Source: Montifringilla adamsi
Lineage: Eukaryota > Chordata > Aves > Passeriformes > Passeridae
Direction of reading: 5' to 3'
Length of the DNA: 64,000 nt
NCBI GenBank assembly: GCA_017590115.1
Contig: JAGGNK010008781.1
Span: forward strand, 2,140,911-2,204,910
A model generated the notes under the pieces. The model did no database searches and was not told the origin of the DNA. It saw only the letters and a program-made list of their open reading frames with translations. Made by a program: the position numbers and the translations under genes. Below are positions 1-12,831 of the stretch, piece by piece. Every line of letters starts with the position of its first letter. The stretch's first letter is position 1.

Positions 1-3000
1 AGACCTTCCTTTTAGATTATAATGCCTTTGACTTTACGTTTGTTCCTTCTTGTGCCTGCCACAGCAGCTTAGCACTGTGGTGTGTCAGCAAAGGAAGAAT
101 CTCAGCCACATTCCCCTTGCTCCAAAACACACAGGCCTTATTACTTCTGTTAAAGGGGAAGGTTTGTGCCCTGATGTGACATGTGGCAACAGCATGTGAG
201 GCTTTGGATGGTCCTGTTACTGCACTGATGTATCCATTCTTAGTCATGTCCTCCTTTGATGCAAGAAAGGGGTGAGACAGTGGATAAATGACTGTGGCTT
301 GTGGGGTGGCTTTAAGTTCTCTTGGTCTAGCCATCAGCACTTGAGTGATGCCTGCAGTGGAGAATACTGGGATTTATTGCAACCTCAGCACGTGGGAGGG
401 ATACTGTGCAGTGGTGGAGAGAAGCTGTGCTGGCAACCTCTGGGCTAGTGCAGAGAGCAGGACGGGGTCTGCTACACCAGCACATTTCTAGCATGCAGCT
501 CTGCAGCTTTCAGCCTGTGATGTTGCTCTGTGGTTGTAGGGCACTTGTATGCCCTAATTCCAGCAGAGGATTAGGAGATGGTCAGAATTCTGCAGTGCTC
601 AGAGTTGGGAAAGGGGGGATATTCTGGCATGGAGTTGCTGTTAACCCATGGCCTTCATGTTTCCTGTTGGATTTACTGCTTTGCACTTGGGATAAACCCC
701 TCCCCTCTAACTGGCAGATTCCTGCATTTCTGAGTTCTGCCTAGTAGCAGAATTGGACTGAGCAAAATACCACAGGAAGGACGATGCTGAAAGAAGTATT
801 TATTAACTCTATTACCAGATGCAGAATGGTAGGCAGCATATCCAGCCCAGACGCATCTAACCAAATTTAACTGAAGGTCATGAATCAGCAGAGGTTTTCT
901 GACTACATGCCCAACAGATGTGCTCTTGCCTGACCGTATCCTATCTCAAATGTACATGTTGCTTTACTGAACTCAGCATTTTTCTCTTCCAATCACCCCT
1001 GTTGAAATTCAGTGAGGTGCTAAGAAGCCAAGAGTTTCAAAGAGAATGAGGAGTTTTTAAAGTTTCAACTTGGGAAAGTTTGAATCTTTTCAGCAAGTAT
1101 TTTCCACCTGAAATTTTGTGTCTTGCAATACCTGGTGATGGTTCTGCAAGTCACCTTGGACATGCAGCAGTGAGGTCTTTGGTCCAAAGTCTCCTGGAAG
1201 TGTGTGGCAGTTTGCCCAAGAACAGGGATGGGCAGTTTCTCTCTCTTTCAATTTCAAAAGCTAGCAAAACCAACATGACAAGTTAAAGAACATGTCACAT
1301 CCCACTGCTCTCTGTGCATGCTTATCCTTAATGATGTGCTTTTAAGGATCTTGGATAAGAACCAAAAGGAGAGCTTTGAAAACTCGCTCATACAGAATAA
1401 TTGTATTTAACCTATGCTGTCAGTTCACACCGTATCATCTTCAAGAATAATAAATAAGCAGTCAGCATTCTTACAGTAACCTCTCACTATTCAGTACCAG
1501 GAGGTGAGGGGACATGTGCCTCCCCAGACATCAGGTGGGCCCTGGGGGTGGTGGGAGTGCTTCGTTTGGGTTTTACACTTGACGGTAGCAGTGGGGGGAT
1601 GAAGTTAAAATGCAATCATTCTGAGTCAAACAGTAAGGCCTAGGAAAACAGATGTGGGATGTGTGCCATGAGCCAAGATCAACTTCACAAAACTCAAAAG
1701 ATTACTTCTACAAAAACTGGAGGGGGGGTGGAATTATCCAGTCAGGGTTGTGATGGATGGGGGCACGGAAATAGTTCAGGAAAGTCAAACAACAGAACCT
1801 GCAGCACAAAAATGTTAACTTCATGGTGTTGTTATTTTGTCATAGGTAGGAAATTCTTTCAATAGGATATGAAGGGTATTAATTAGTATCTTCCTCTGAC
1901 ATAAAATGGGGGAACAGAAGCTTTTATTTCTCTGAACTGCTTCTGCACTATCTCAAGAGCAAAACTGCCTTCCTCTTTAAAATCCTGAGCATATAGGGGT
2001 AATCAGAGTACAACACTTTCAGACCACTCAGCTCACCCCAAGTATTGCAAACCAGCTGGGCACTAGATTGTATTTACCTGTTCTGCTTCTGGCCTGGCTT
2101 CTTCATCCAGGTTGTCTCTTATGGTGCTGCTCTGCATCAGGTGTCTCACTGTACTGGGTCTTACAGCTCTGGAAGAGTGGCCATGGAGACAAAGCACTTC
2201 CCAGCTCAGCTGTGAGCACAATTCTGGCTGCTGCATCTTGTCCATGGTGAGAGGAGGAGAGATCCCTGTGCATCTCTAAGCCCTGTGCTCCTGGGGCTCC
2301 AGGCAAGAGGCTCAGAATGAGTTTTGTTTGCTGTCTGGGAGCTCTTACCCTGCAGCTTAGAAATCCTTTGGACTTAACTGCAGGCTGTAAAACAGGCTGG
2401 GGAGACACTGGCTTCTAGCTGCTTGTCTCCAGAGGTAACCACTGTTCATACAGTCCTAGCCTCTAGCTCTTAGGATGAAATTCCCCTTCCATGCCAGAAA
2501 AGCAGCAGCTCCAGCCTACAGAAAGCTCATTTGCCATGGTTCTGCTGGGGGCTTATTTTCCTCCACAGCAGCACCAGGGTCTGGCTGGAAACCATGGCAG
2601 ATGAGGCTCTCAGTAAAACCCCTCATCCCTCACCAGAATGCAAGACAAAAGAGCTGCATCTCTAATGGACAGGCTCATATCTCCCTCTGAGGAGAACCAT
2701 TACAAAAATATTTCCCAGATATTTGGCTGGGCATTTCACAAAACTATCCAGTTTCATGATGCTAATTTTCCCATTGTCTAGACAGTTGCAAATCCAGACA
2801 GCATTATCAGTGTGAACCTACTGCACACACAGACACACAAAAGCCCATTTTTCTGCCCATGGCTTTTACAGGTATGTTCTTGCTCATGGTGGTCACCTTC
2901 TGAATTGCTCCAAAGTGCCTGGACAAATCCCATAGGGATCCCATTCCTCCTGCAAGGCTGGCTTTTGGTTCAAGCAGCACTGAACTGTGTGGATGCTCTG

Positions 3001-6000
3001 AAGGTTGAACTGGAAAGGGGACCTAGCCCCTCACTGCCTACCTTTTCCTGCAAGAAAAACAAACTGTGCTCAGGGTTGGACAGTGCTGTGAGCCAAGCCT
3101 GGACATCCTTCCTTGGGACAATCTGCTGCCACAGTGGTGTTCCAAGGATGAAAGTGTTCTTTTGTGGCTTGCATGCTGGAAATGTTCATGGAAAGATATT
3201 CTGGGGCTGTAGGCCCTGCCAGTCTCCTGACAATAAAAAGGTCTGTGGGCATTTGTTCCCTCTGTCTGGCTTGAAATGTTAAGACCTGTGTGGAGGAACA
3301 GCACATTCTTGCTCTGCACAGCAAGGGTGCCAGCCCACACTTGAAGTCAGGCTACAGCACCTTTCCAGACCTTGGCATAATCAGTTCCTGTATTTACAGC
3401 TCCTCTGTAATGCCAAGGGGCAAAAACACAGCAGCAGGAGCTGTATTTACAAATAACTTCTGAATGAAGATGCTTAGCCAGCAGCAGCATTTCCTGTTGT
3501 TTCTCTTACCTAACTTGCTAAATTCTTCACCTTCTTCCCAGGGTTTCTTTCCTTATGTGCATGGTTTTCCTGGCCTATGAAGTGGGGGTAGCCCCTGCCT
3601 GCTGAGCTGTACTGGCTCTGACCACATTTCTGTGGAAGGCCCATGTGAAATATGAAGGGCTTGCCTTGCAGCACCCTTCCAGCTTTTTTGGAGGGTACAG
3701 GGACTCACCCTGTGTTTGTGGAATGTGAATCTTGCCAAGCAGCTCTTGACTGTCAGTGTCTGAACAGCAATGACCTTGGTCTTTCCCTGGTGAGGGCTCC
3801 ACCCAGGTTGGATCATTTGTTTCCAGGAGCCACTACTGGCTCCTAAAGGTGAACAAAAGGGAAGGAACTAAATATTGTGGAAAGTAACCACAACGTGGTG
3901 GTTTCATCTTCTGACTCAGAGGTGTCTGTTACCAGAGCCTGGGAGGTGCAGGCAGAGAGAACCCAGTGGGATCTGAGCAGTGCTGAGATAATGTTCCAGA
4001 CAGCCAGTCCATGCAGGAGTGGAGGAGGAAGAGGGCAGTTCTAGGTCAAAATCTGTGAGGCTTTGCAGTGAAAGTGTTGGGAAGGGAGGGCTGGAAGAGT
4101 TCTTTCTTCCTCCAGGATAGCTGTGGTCTGTTCCCCAGCTGAACTCTCACTCTTTGTCTGCTCTGATCCACATCTTCCCTCTGCCAGCTGGGTTTGTTTT
4201 GCAAATTCAAATCTGATCTCCTTCATTTGTCCTGTGTGTCTTGCTCAGTTTTCACTTTGCCCAAGTTTCCACCATATACAGTTTAGTGCAAAGCATCCTA
4301 CTTGCCCCTTTGTGACTAAAAAGGGAAAGTTTTGTGGCTCTAATAATGGCAGAAATTTTCTAGTCCAAAATATTTTGCAGAAGGCTGGTTACATCAGCAG
4401 CTTTACTACTGCAACTCTCATTGTGACATTTGACTTATTGAAAACTGAAAGATTCAGCCTCATTCAAGTTTTATGTCCACAGAACACACCCAGCTCTAGG
4501 GCAGTGACCAGAAAAATGTTAGCATGAACAGAGAGGGTGTTTCTGAACCTCTGTTCCAGAGCAAAACCCAAGAACTTGGTTGTATTTTTAGATTTGAAAT
4601 GCCCTTTCGTATTTTGAGCTGCCTGGGAAATGCAGGTAACTGGTCATTCTCCCCCATTCTGAATGAAGTGATGAGAGCAGACATCTACTTAAATTTGGAA
4701 CAAGTCTGCAGATGAGTCTCTGACAGACTTTACTTGAAACCACACTAACATCACTCTGCACATATCAGGCCCTGGGATTTGTGGGGTTGTCCTGCTCTGC
4801 CACAGCCCTCTGGCACACTCTAGAGTAAGTCACTGGCTTCAGAGGAGTGAGAGGGAGTTATTTACCCAACACTGATTGCATTGGAAGGATGTGAGCTCAA
4901 AAAGCGTTTGAGTAACAGGTGGCCAACAAAGGTCACCAGAAAGACAGGTCCAAAGGCAAAGCTTTTTTAACAGGTGTTCACAACCATTGTTGAAAGAGAC
5001 TGTAGTGACTTTTCTAAGGCTATGATATCCCTGAGGAAACCCCTTTTTGGCAGCAGCCTGACCTTATGCTTCCCATCAATTGTGGCTTTGTCTCTTCTGA
5101 AGCCCCCTGCTGCCAATGAGCAAACAACTGGCTGAGACAAGATGTATGGAAAATATTGCCTGAGCTGGAGAAGTAATGGCAAATCCCATGCCAGGAGGAA
5201 TAATAAAAAGGAGATCATTGATACAACTGTGCTAGTCTCAATAGGTTTTCCACCAGGCATGTGGGAGCACACCTATAAAGGAGGCATTGTCTGTACTGTC
5301 ACTGAAGGGAAACAGGAGAAATGAGCTGGAGCAGGTGAGGGAAGGGTGGGTGTGCCTGGTGAGCAAAATTGATCAGTATCAGAATGGGGAAGGAGTGGCT
5401 GTGAATGCTGAGGATCAAAAGGTGTCCATCGGGCTGTTGCTCATTAGCCAGACCCCTGCTCTCAATCCTCGGTGACAGGATGGGACTTGAACTGCAGGTT
5501 TAAGTCCAGTGGCTTCAGTGCATCTTGGCTAGAGCCCCCCTGCATGGATGCAGACTTTGCATCTGCAAATGGTGCAGGTTTATCAACGTGCAGGATCTGT
5601 GCTGTGGTGTTAGCAGGGCCTGGGCATGTGGAGATTTTAAGGTCACTGCACCAACTAAATGTGTTTGTTTCTAACAGGAATGCAGAGTTAGGCCTGTGTT
5701 TGAGTGCTGTTGCAAATGTCACCCCTGCAAGTGATACAATGCAGAAGAGATTCCTTGAGGGTAGAGTATTGCACTCCCTCCCCAGGATCTTCCCGTGACA
5801 CTCTTCTATTGGGCAAGAAGCAGGGCAGCTTCAATGAATATGGGTATTGGCTTTTTCTAGGAACTTCACAGAAACCTCTTCTGAAACCCCAATTACAATC
5901 TCAACCTGATTAAAAGGCATAGGGAAGGGTGTATCTCACCAATAAAGGCACCCTAAGGCTCTGAACATTTGCAGACAGGAACACCTCTTCTCCAGCCTCT

Positions 6001-9000
6001 CTCCCTTGCTTCCTTGCTGCAGATAACAAGTGCTTTGGTTCCAGTTTGCCTGATTCTTGGAAACCTGAGGCAGACAGCAGCCTGCTCTTTCAACATGCTG
6101 TAGAAAAAAATTAAAGGTGTGTGGGAGGGAGGAGGAGAAGAACTATTTCCTGCAGTGAAACTCGATCCTTTTCAACTTATAAATAGGAGGAAAACAAATT
6201 CCTGTGGGACCTTCTATAAAAGGGTTTGATGGTTGCCTACTCTCAGCCCCACCTCCCAGAGCTCCCCATTTGTCTGATGCCTTGGAAGGAGCCCTCCTGA
6301 GCACAAAGCCAGATCTGTGACTGCAGCCCTGCTGCTGGGGGCAGCAGCTCTGCTCCACGGTGGGGGTCAGCTGCAGGGGAGTGTAATGCACTGTGACAGG
6401 TAGCAAAGCCCAGGATTAAGTGTTCTTTGTGTGGACCTACCATGCAAACAGCTTTTCCTGGGCCTCTTTTTCTTGCTGTAAATTTTGTCCACACCACTAT
6501 AAAGGTGCAAGGAACTGCTGAGCATTTTTGCAGGCTGTGTCAAGCCAGGAGCCCCCAGGAGGGATCACACAAACAGCAGCCAAGCCCCCATCTGTGCTTG
6601 CATCCCCTCGTGGTGGCCCTGGGAGCTGTAAGCCTCTGTGCATGGCACCTGGAGGAGAGGAAGATCTGGGCACAGCTTATCCAGGCTTGATTGCCTGATC
6701 AGAATCCAGCACCTCGCAGCCACAGCCATGTCCCTGCTCATCCCTACTGCTGGATGTCTGCTCTCCTCTTTCTCCCCACCCATCCTGTCACTCCTTCCTG
6801 CATCACCACCTGATTCCAGGGCTGAGTGGCAGTGCCACAGACCCCAACCAAGCAGCCTGTCCCCCCTGTGCTCTCCCCTGCCAGTCCTGCTCCTTCTTTT
6901 GCTTCACCTTCTCAGTCTTGCTCTCCTCTCCTTTCTACATCCTCCCTTCTTCAGCACTCTGCACTGGCAGGGTAGGGCTGAAGGCAGCTAGAGAGGCAGG
7001 TTTTCTGGAAACTCCTGTTCCTCTCTAGGGAAGAGAAAATTAAGCTTTAGGAGGCAGAAAAGATAGCCAGGAAGTCTCAACATCATTGGCAATGGCAGCC
7101 CCACCAAGAATGCTGCTGCAGTTCTCCTGCCCCAGGGGTGCTGTTGGACCTGACATGGCCTGGCCCCATGACAGGCACTGATCAGAGCTGTGCCATCCTC
7201 TGCTTCATCATCTGCCCATGCTGCTACCCTGAATCACTTCAGCTCTTGGCTGCAGTCCCTGCTGGAAGAGGGAAGGCTCCCAACAGGAGTGATTCACCAT
7301 GCCTCACCAGCTGCCTTTCATCTGCTTCCAGCCACATCACCTCGGGGCTGGAGCACTGGAGCTGTTCTGCTCCAGTGCTTTCCCATGGCCTTGCTATAGA
7401 GCTGCTGTTCTCCTCCCTGACCTCCTTTAGACCTCCCAGGTTTGTGCTGTTAATGCATTCCTGTGATTCCTGCCTCCTTACTCAGTAACAAGCCAGTTCT
7501 GGTGCAGGTCTTGGGGCTGTGCTGTCCATGGGGGTGCAGAGCCTGCCTGGAGCAGGACTGTGCCTCTCTGAGCTCAGAACCACCCTCAGTCCTCCTGTGA
7601 GCTCTGGAGCACAGGAGCTGTTAAAGCCATCCCACTGGAGCCAATTAAGGTGACTAGGTACTTTCCAAAAAGCCAAGGGGTTTTAGGCTATGGGCTCAGA
7701 CCAGTTTGTGCTCTGGGTAACCACATTATGCCTCACTGTGCCTCGAATCAGCCATGAGCTAAGGCAGTGTACTGTGTGTGTCCAGCAGCACAGGCACTCA
7801 CCACAGCTCAGCTGACCAGCAGTAATTCATTAAGCCTCTGTGACTCAGTCACTGCAATCATCTCTCCAGCCTTAACAGAGCCAAATATATTCCCGCTGTG
7901 ATGTCACAAGAGTACCAAATTCATCTTTAAAAAAAAAAAAAGTCATATCATTGCTCATCCCTCATAAATCTGCAGCTCTTTGTCATTAGCCAGACCAGCA
8001 ACCTCTTCTTCAAAGGCTGATTCCATCTCTTTAGCCCAGAGTTGTACCTACTTAAGGAAAACAGGTGGCTTAGATGAGTGCAAACTTCTCTCTGGTACAG
8101 ACATGAGATCAAATGACTTGGATTATGATTGCTCAACAAGTAATTACCCTTCAGCTGAAGCAGCCTCACCATTGAGTACATGCTTATAACTTGCCCAGCT
8201 CCTTCTCTGAGCTTGCACAATGTGGTTGCCTTAGTAAGAGTCTGATGCTTGCTGAGCTAATCCAAACCAGCCAAGGCTCTGGAGCCTGTCACTCCTGGAC
8301 AGTTTGATGTGTTACTTGTACTGCAGCTTCTTCCTTCCTCTGCATCCAAAAAGTCAATTTTCCTCTTGCAGATGCTTTAACTGTGATCACCAGGCTTTGC
8401 CCTGGCATGAGCACAGCCCCTTTAACCAACTCTTTATCACCCTGAGAAACAGCTTTTTCTGTAGCACCTAGACACCTACAACTCTAGCATCAGCTTGGTG
8501 TGCCAGTTGAGCTCACCAACCAGTGGTTTTCAAACTATCTTTAATTAAATACCCATAAATTTGTCTGTAGAATGACCCCTGTGGATGTGTCACAATAAAC
8601 CCTGAAGAAGGGAAACAGTCCCTTTGATGGAGGAAGCAAGCATGCCTCAAGGTAGGCTGTGATCCAAATGTGTTGGGTTTGCTGAATTTTTCTTTTCTTT
8701 CTAGCTGGTGTGGAAGAAAAGAGAGGATAGTTTCCAACAGGGAGGATAAAACAGTACAAATTAAATCCATTCTCTGGCCAGTGTAACAATTGTAATTTCC
8801 TGCTATTCCTTGGAAGCTGTACAACCCAAAAGGGAGATATTTCAAGACCGGTGTGTCAGGGGTAGAAGCACATGCATCTGGTTATTTTTAATGGCAGCTT
8901 TGTCCCTAATTTTCAGTGCTGGCCTTGATGAAATGCCAGCTCTGTTTCATTAACCTTTTGTCAGTATGGCAAAGAATAAAAGGTGGCTTCCAACTTTAGC

Positions 9001-12000
9001 ACCTGAGGTAAAGCTCCTTTTCCCAAAAAGCCATTAGAGGTCCTTAGCTGTACCAGGCAGAGTTTTGGGTCTAGAATGGAAAGAAAAAGGGAAAAAAAAA
9101 TCTCTGTGAAGGTTTGTGTAACAGAGCCTGTACAAGTCTCATATCTGCAGTCTCCATTACTGTCTGCAATGTGTGTTAGAACCAAGTTGCAATCAAGGTA
9201 ACCACTTTCCTTTACAAGCCAAGAAAAATACTGGATTTATTTTCAGACCGTTAGGAATAGTCTCTCAGAACAGCCCTCGTTTCCTTGCTTCATCTGGGCT
9301 GCTCAACAGCACAAGAAAAGGCACAATTTCACAACCATGGCAGCTGGGAGCTGCACATGGATTAGACCCCAACAAACAAAATCTTCACTGTGGCTTGGAA
9401 GTGGCTTGGAAGTGCTTTCTCAAGGTCCAAAACTTAATCCAACACCACAGCCGAAGGATTAGTGCTCTGGTGGTAGGGCTGGGCAAGAGACAGGATTTTT
9501 GTTCTGTGAGGGTGGGAAGAAGGAGGAAACACAAAGTCAGATTTGTTCCAAAGCTCCAGTTTGTCGGGATGTCAGCACTACTGAAGCAGCACAATGCAGC
9601 CCCAGCCCTCTCCTCCCTCCATCTCCTGCTCTGTAGGTATGACCAGTTCCTACAGCCACAGTCCCTGCCATGGTTGCTACCTCCTCCCTCAGCTTTCTAT
9701 GGAAACATAATCCATTGCTGTGAGCACTGCTTGAGAGAGAGTCTGAACAATGCCTGCAGCCCAGCTGGTGGCTGTGAGTTAGGGGAAGGCTCTTGGTTGA
9801 GCTGTTGCACAATTCAGCACCCAGAGCCCCAACTTCCAAGTGGTGAAAGACAGAGCTGTTTGCTCTCTGGGCTGCAGTTTCAGGAGGTTTGGGTTTAACT
9901 TGTCATGTGAGGTCAGGATCACTGCTCTTAAAATGTCAGCAGTGAGCTGTGGAGCAGGAAGAGGGGGAACCCTCACCCAAAATTCAGGCAATGCTATAGT
10001 ACATGTCAGGTATTTGCACAGAAGTCTTGGGGCTGGGAATTTTAGGGGCTGCTGAGAGGGGGCAGCTGAAAAAGCTGCTGAGGGCTGCTTTTACTGAAAG
10101 CATCTGTTCTCTGCCAGGTTCCTGTCATCTTGTACCACTTGACAAGGAATGGCTCACCCAAGACAGTGCTGGGCTGGCCAAGGGGCTGCCACGTGACTGG
10201 GAGCACTGGTTTGCACTGGGACTGGGAGCAGCAGGGACAGGCAGAGCCAGGCCAAAAAGACACACCAGGGTCTCTGAAGGCCTGTACTCACCAGCAGCTT
10301 TGGGGAGCACCACCACCTTATTGGTGTGGGATGGCTCAGAGGCCACCATGGGAGGGACACCTTCATCTGAGGGGAGAGTTTGTACTGTACAAGCACAGGA
10401 CAGAAAAGGAGGAGCAGTAAGTGAGGGCAGAGATCCCCAAAGTTCATGCTGGCCAGGGTGAGCAGGGGCACAGGCTTGGCACAGTCCTGAGGCAGCCATG
10501 CTGTGGAAAGTAGAGCTCTGCCAGGAGTCTCAGTGCTGAGTGGCTGCTCATCAGAGCAAGAGTCCAGATGGCCAAGAGAGAGGGCTTCTCTTTCCAGGCA
10601 GTGATTGTGACTCTGCCTTTGCAGGGGACAGAGTGTTTGCTCTGGGCACTTCCAGCACATACAGAGCATTCCAGACAGCACATTCCCCTTGGCACAGTGC
10701 TCTGGTTTGGTACCTCCCAGGCTGTGACACTGCAGCACATGTGCCTGCCAGGCCACCAGCTCCAAGTCATCCCAGGAACGAGCACAGCAGTGAGCTGAGC
10801 AGCCTGAGCTGTGGGCTGCTCTCACAGCCAGGCAGAGGCCTTGTTAGAAATAAGCCAAGGAAGCAATCCAAAGCAGGGCAAAGTAAATTACATTAAGAAT
10901 TAAGACTGGGCTAATGCTAGTTCTCTAAGCAGTGGTACAATCCTAGCTTCAGCTTCTGGCATGTTTCATGTCTAAACAATCCCACCTTCACTGCAAAAAG
11001 CAGTGAGGCTCCGCTGCATGCAGATGTCAGGATAGATTGAAAGGAATGGCTTCCATTTAGATGTAGTCACCTCCAGATGGGGCCCTGGGCTGCCCACTGC
11101 TTTGCAGAGAAATAAGTAACCAGCCTGGCGTCTGCTATGCCAGGTGTGGGATGGAGCCTGGAAAATCCTTGGAGTCCCACCTGCTTGTACCATAGCTCAT
11201 CCATTTCTTGTGATCTGTCCTGTCACGCTGAAATGGAGACAAGAGCAGAGATGGATACTGAACCATTAGAAAATTCACCAAGTAAAAGCAGTTGGCTGGA
11301 AACCTGCTTTCTTGCAAACCAGAACATTTCTTGTCCATAGTGTTTTGCACATTCAAAGGCAAGGCCAGCACACAAAAGCCAAGGACTAGAGGCCTGTAAT
11401 TTGCCTTTCCCATCTCTGGGTTACTGGAGTTGAATGAACATTCTGTAAGTTTCATTATGGTCTCCAGCTGCAAGCCAGGTTCTGCAGGACATCCGCTGCA
11501 GGCAGGAATTTGGACAAAGAGAAAAAGAGAGAAGGTCTTGTGCACAGAGCCTGGGACTGGTCTTGGTTTGAGGTTTGAGTGAACCTGGGCCATTTGGGTG
11601 GGACCCACTGAAGTTAAGAAGTTCTGTGTGGTTTGGATTCAGATCTTGGCAGAGCTAAGCTCCGGCCTTGATGAGCACATCATGCTCCAGGACCCTTCCT
11701 GAAGTGATACTGAGCAGTCCAGTGAAGGGATGAGTGCTGAGAGCTCCTGGACACAGGCAGTGAGGGAAGGTCATGGCTGTTGTTCCAAGCTCTCCTTTCC
11801 TGTGCTTCTGTCCTGACTGCAGATCTCAGTGCAGGTGGTCATTATTCTCAGTCCTCACAGAGATATGGGCTTTCTTCCCTGCCTCTATGTAAACCAGGGC
11901 AGTAAACTTGGAATCTATCTGGGATGGGATTTAGTCACAGAGGTGGACCTTGGTGTTCCCTTGAAGAAAAAATCCCAAAGCTGCAGCAATAGGATCTCAT

Positions 12001-12480
12001 CTCAACATGGCATGTTAGGGCAGACAGATTTAACAGTAAACGTGGGCTTATACACACCATGGCAGGAACCCACCAGAGCATTCTTCAGGGCTGAAATGAC
12101 CAGCTGCAGAAAGCATCCATGTAACAAGGGATGCACATGTGAAGATATGCACATCTTTTTTTGGCTTTGGATAGGCAGGAGGAATGTTTTTCTCATACAC
12201 TGAGAATAACAAAGAGGATTAATCTCTGGGAAAAAAGAAACGGGGCACTATGTTGAAGTGGGTTTTCATCAGTCTTGTGCTATTGTGTGTGTATCTCGGG
12301 TTTACTAATGATTCAAGTGAAAAGTAATCAGGAAAAGTGCTTGGAGAAGGAGATTTTCCTGTATTTATTTTGGATGCATGTCCAGTGGAAAAATATCTTC
12401 CCAAGCATTTTGCTTGGCGACGTGGCCTGTTTCATTTGGAGAACAATTGATGGTGATGATGAGTGGTGTTAGATGCGATC
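1..12480. other. Intergenic DNA, no supported gene
   Basis: I see no gene here. The reading frames are short, overlap on both strands and carry no family motif. The longest ones (+ strand about 9,173-9,898; - strand about 10,154-10,825) are rich in Cys, Trp, Ser and Leu, as chance translation of GC-rich DNA tends to be. Content is unique sequence with short homopolymers such as the A tract near 7,928-7,940. No splice-linked set of exons, zinc-finger linker motif or other recognisable domain could be assembled. The stretch could be intergenic, or intronic to a neighbour beyond the left edge. Confidence 0.7.
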
Positions 12481-12518
12481 GCTGTTCGACAGCTTTTTGA
12501 CTTGCCTGCAAGTCAAAA
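12481..12518. repeat. Two adjacent inverted repeats (hairpin pair)
   Basis: Positions 12,481-12,493 read GCTGT-TCG-ACAGC, a perfect 5-bp inverted repeat with a 3-base loop. One base later, 12,495-12,518 is an 11-bp perfect inverted repeat, TTTTGACTTGC and GCAAGTCAAAA, with only CT between the arms. The local segment is also richer in CpG than its surroundings. It could be a dimeric transcription-factor site or a structured RNA element. A chance palindrome cannot be excluded from one sequence. Confidence 0.6.
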
Positions 12519-12684
12519 CAGCAAATTCCATGCGACTGCACATGTGTGCTGAGGAGAGGGTGGGGAGACAGAGGCCTGGGACACCCTGCTAGATGTGTTC
12601 ACTCCTGTCTGTGCCAAACTCCTCCCCAGGCACCGCCGGCTCGTTAACGCATCCCGTGCTTGCAGCAGCTCCTGCTCATCCCGA

Positions 12685-12831
12685 GGGGTTTGTTTGCTCT
12701 GCAGGTTGATGGGACACCACTGGTGCCCTCAAACCAGTGGGGTTTGTTTGCTCTGCAGGTTGATGGGACACCACTGGTCCCATGAAAACAGTGGGGTTTG
12801 TTTTCTCTGCAGGTTGATGGGACACCACTGG
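12685..12831. repeat. 54-bp tandem repeat, about 2.7 copies
   Basis: Units start at 12,685, 12,739 and 12,793, each opening with GGGGTTTGTTTG or a near copy. Each carries the same core, CTCTGCAGGTTGATGGGACA, followed by CCACTGG. The period is exactly 54 bp, a multiple of three, so one + strand frame (12,595-13,017) stays open and reads an 18-residue repeat containing CRLMGHHW. Each copy also holds a pyrimidine-rich run ending in CAG that resembles a splice acceptor. I read it as a small minisatellite and not as a gene. Confidence 0.85.

Noticed and set aside
9173..9898. 241-codon plus-strand reading frame
   Set aside because: No family motif, low-quality composition, and no supporting exon structure. 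It overlaps equally good frames on the other strand.
10154..10825. 223-codon minus-strand reading frame
   Set aside because: Composition is Cys/Trp/Leu/Ser-rich with no domain, other frames overlap it on both strands, and no splice partners or promoter are visible. Chance in GC-rich DNA is sufficient.
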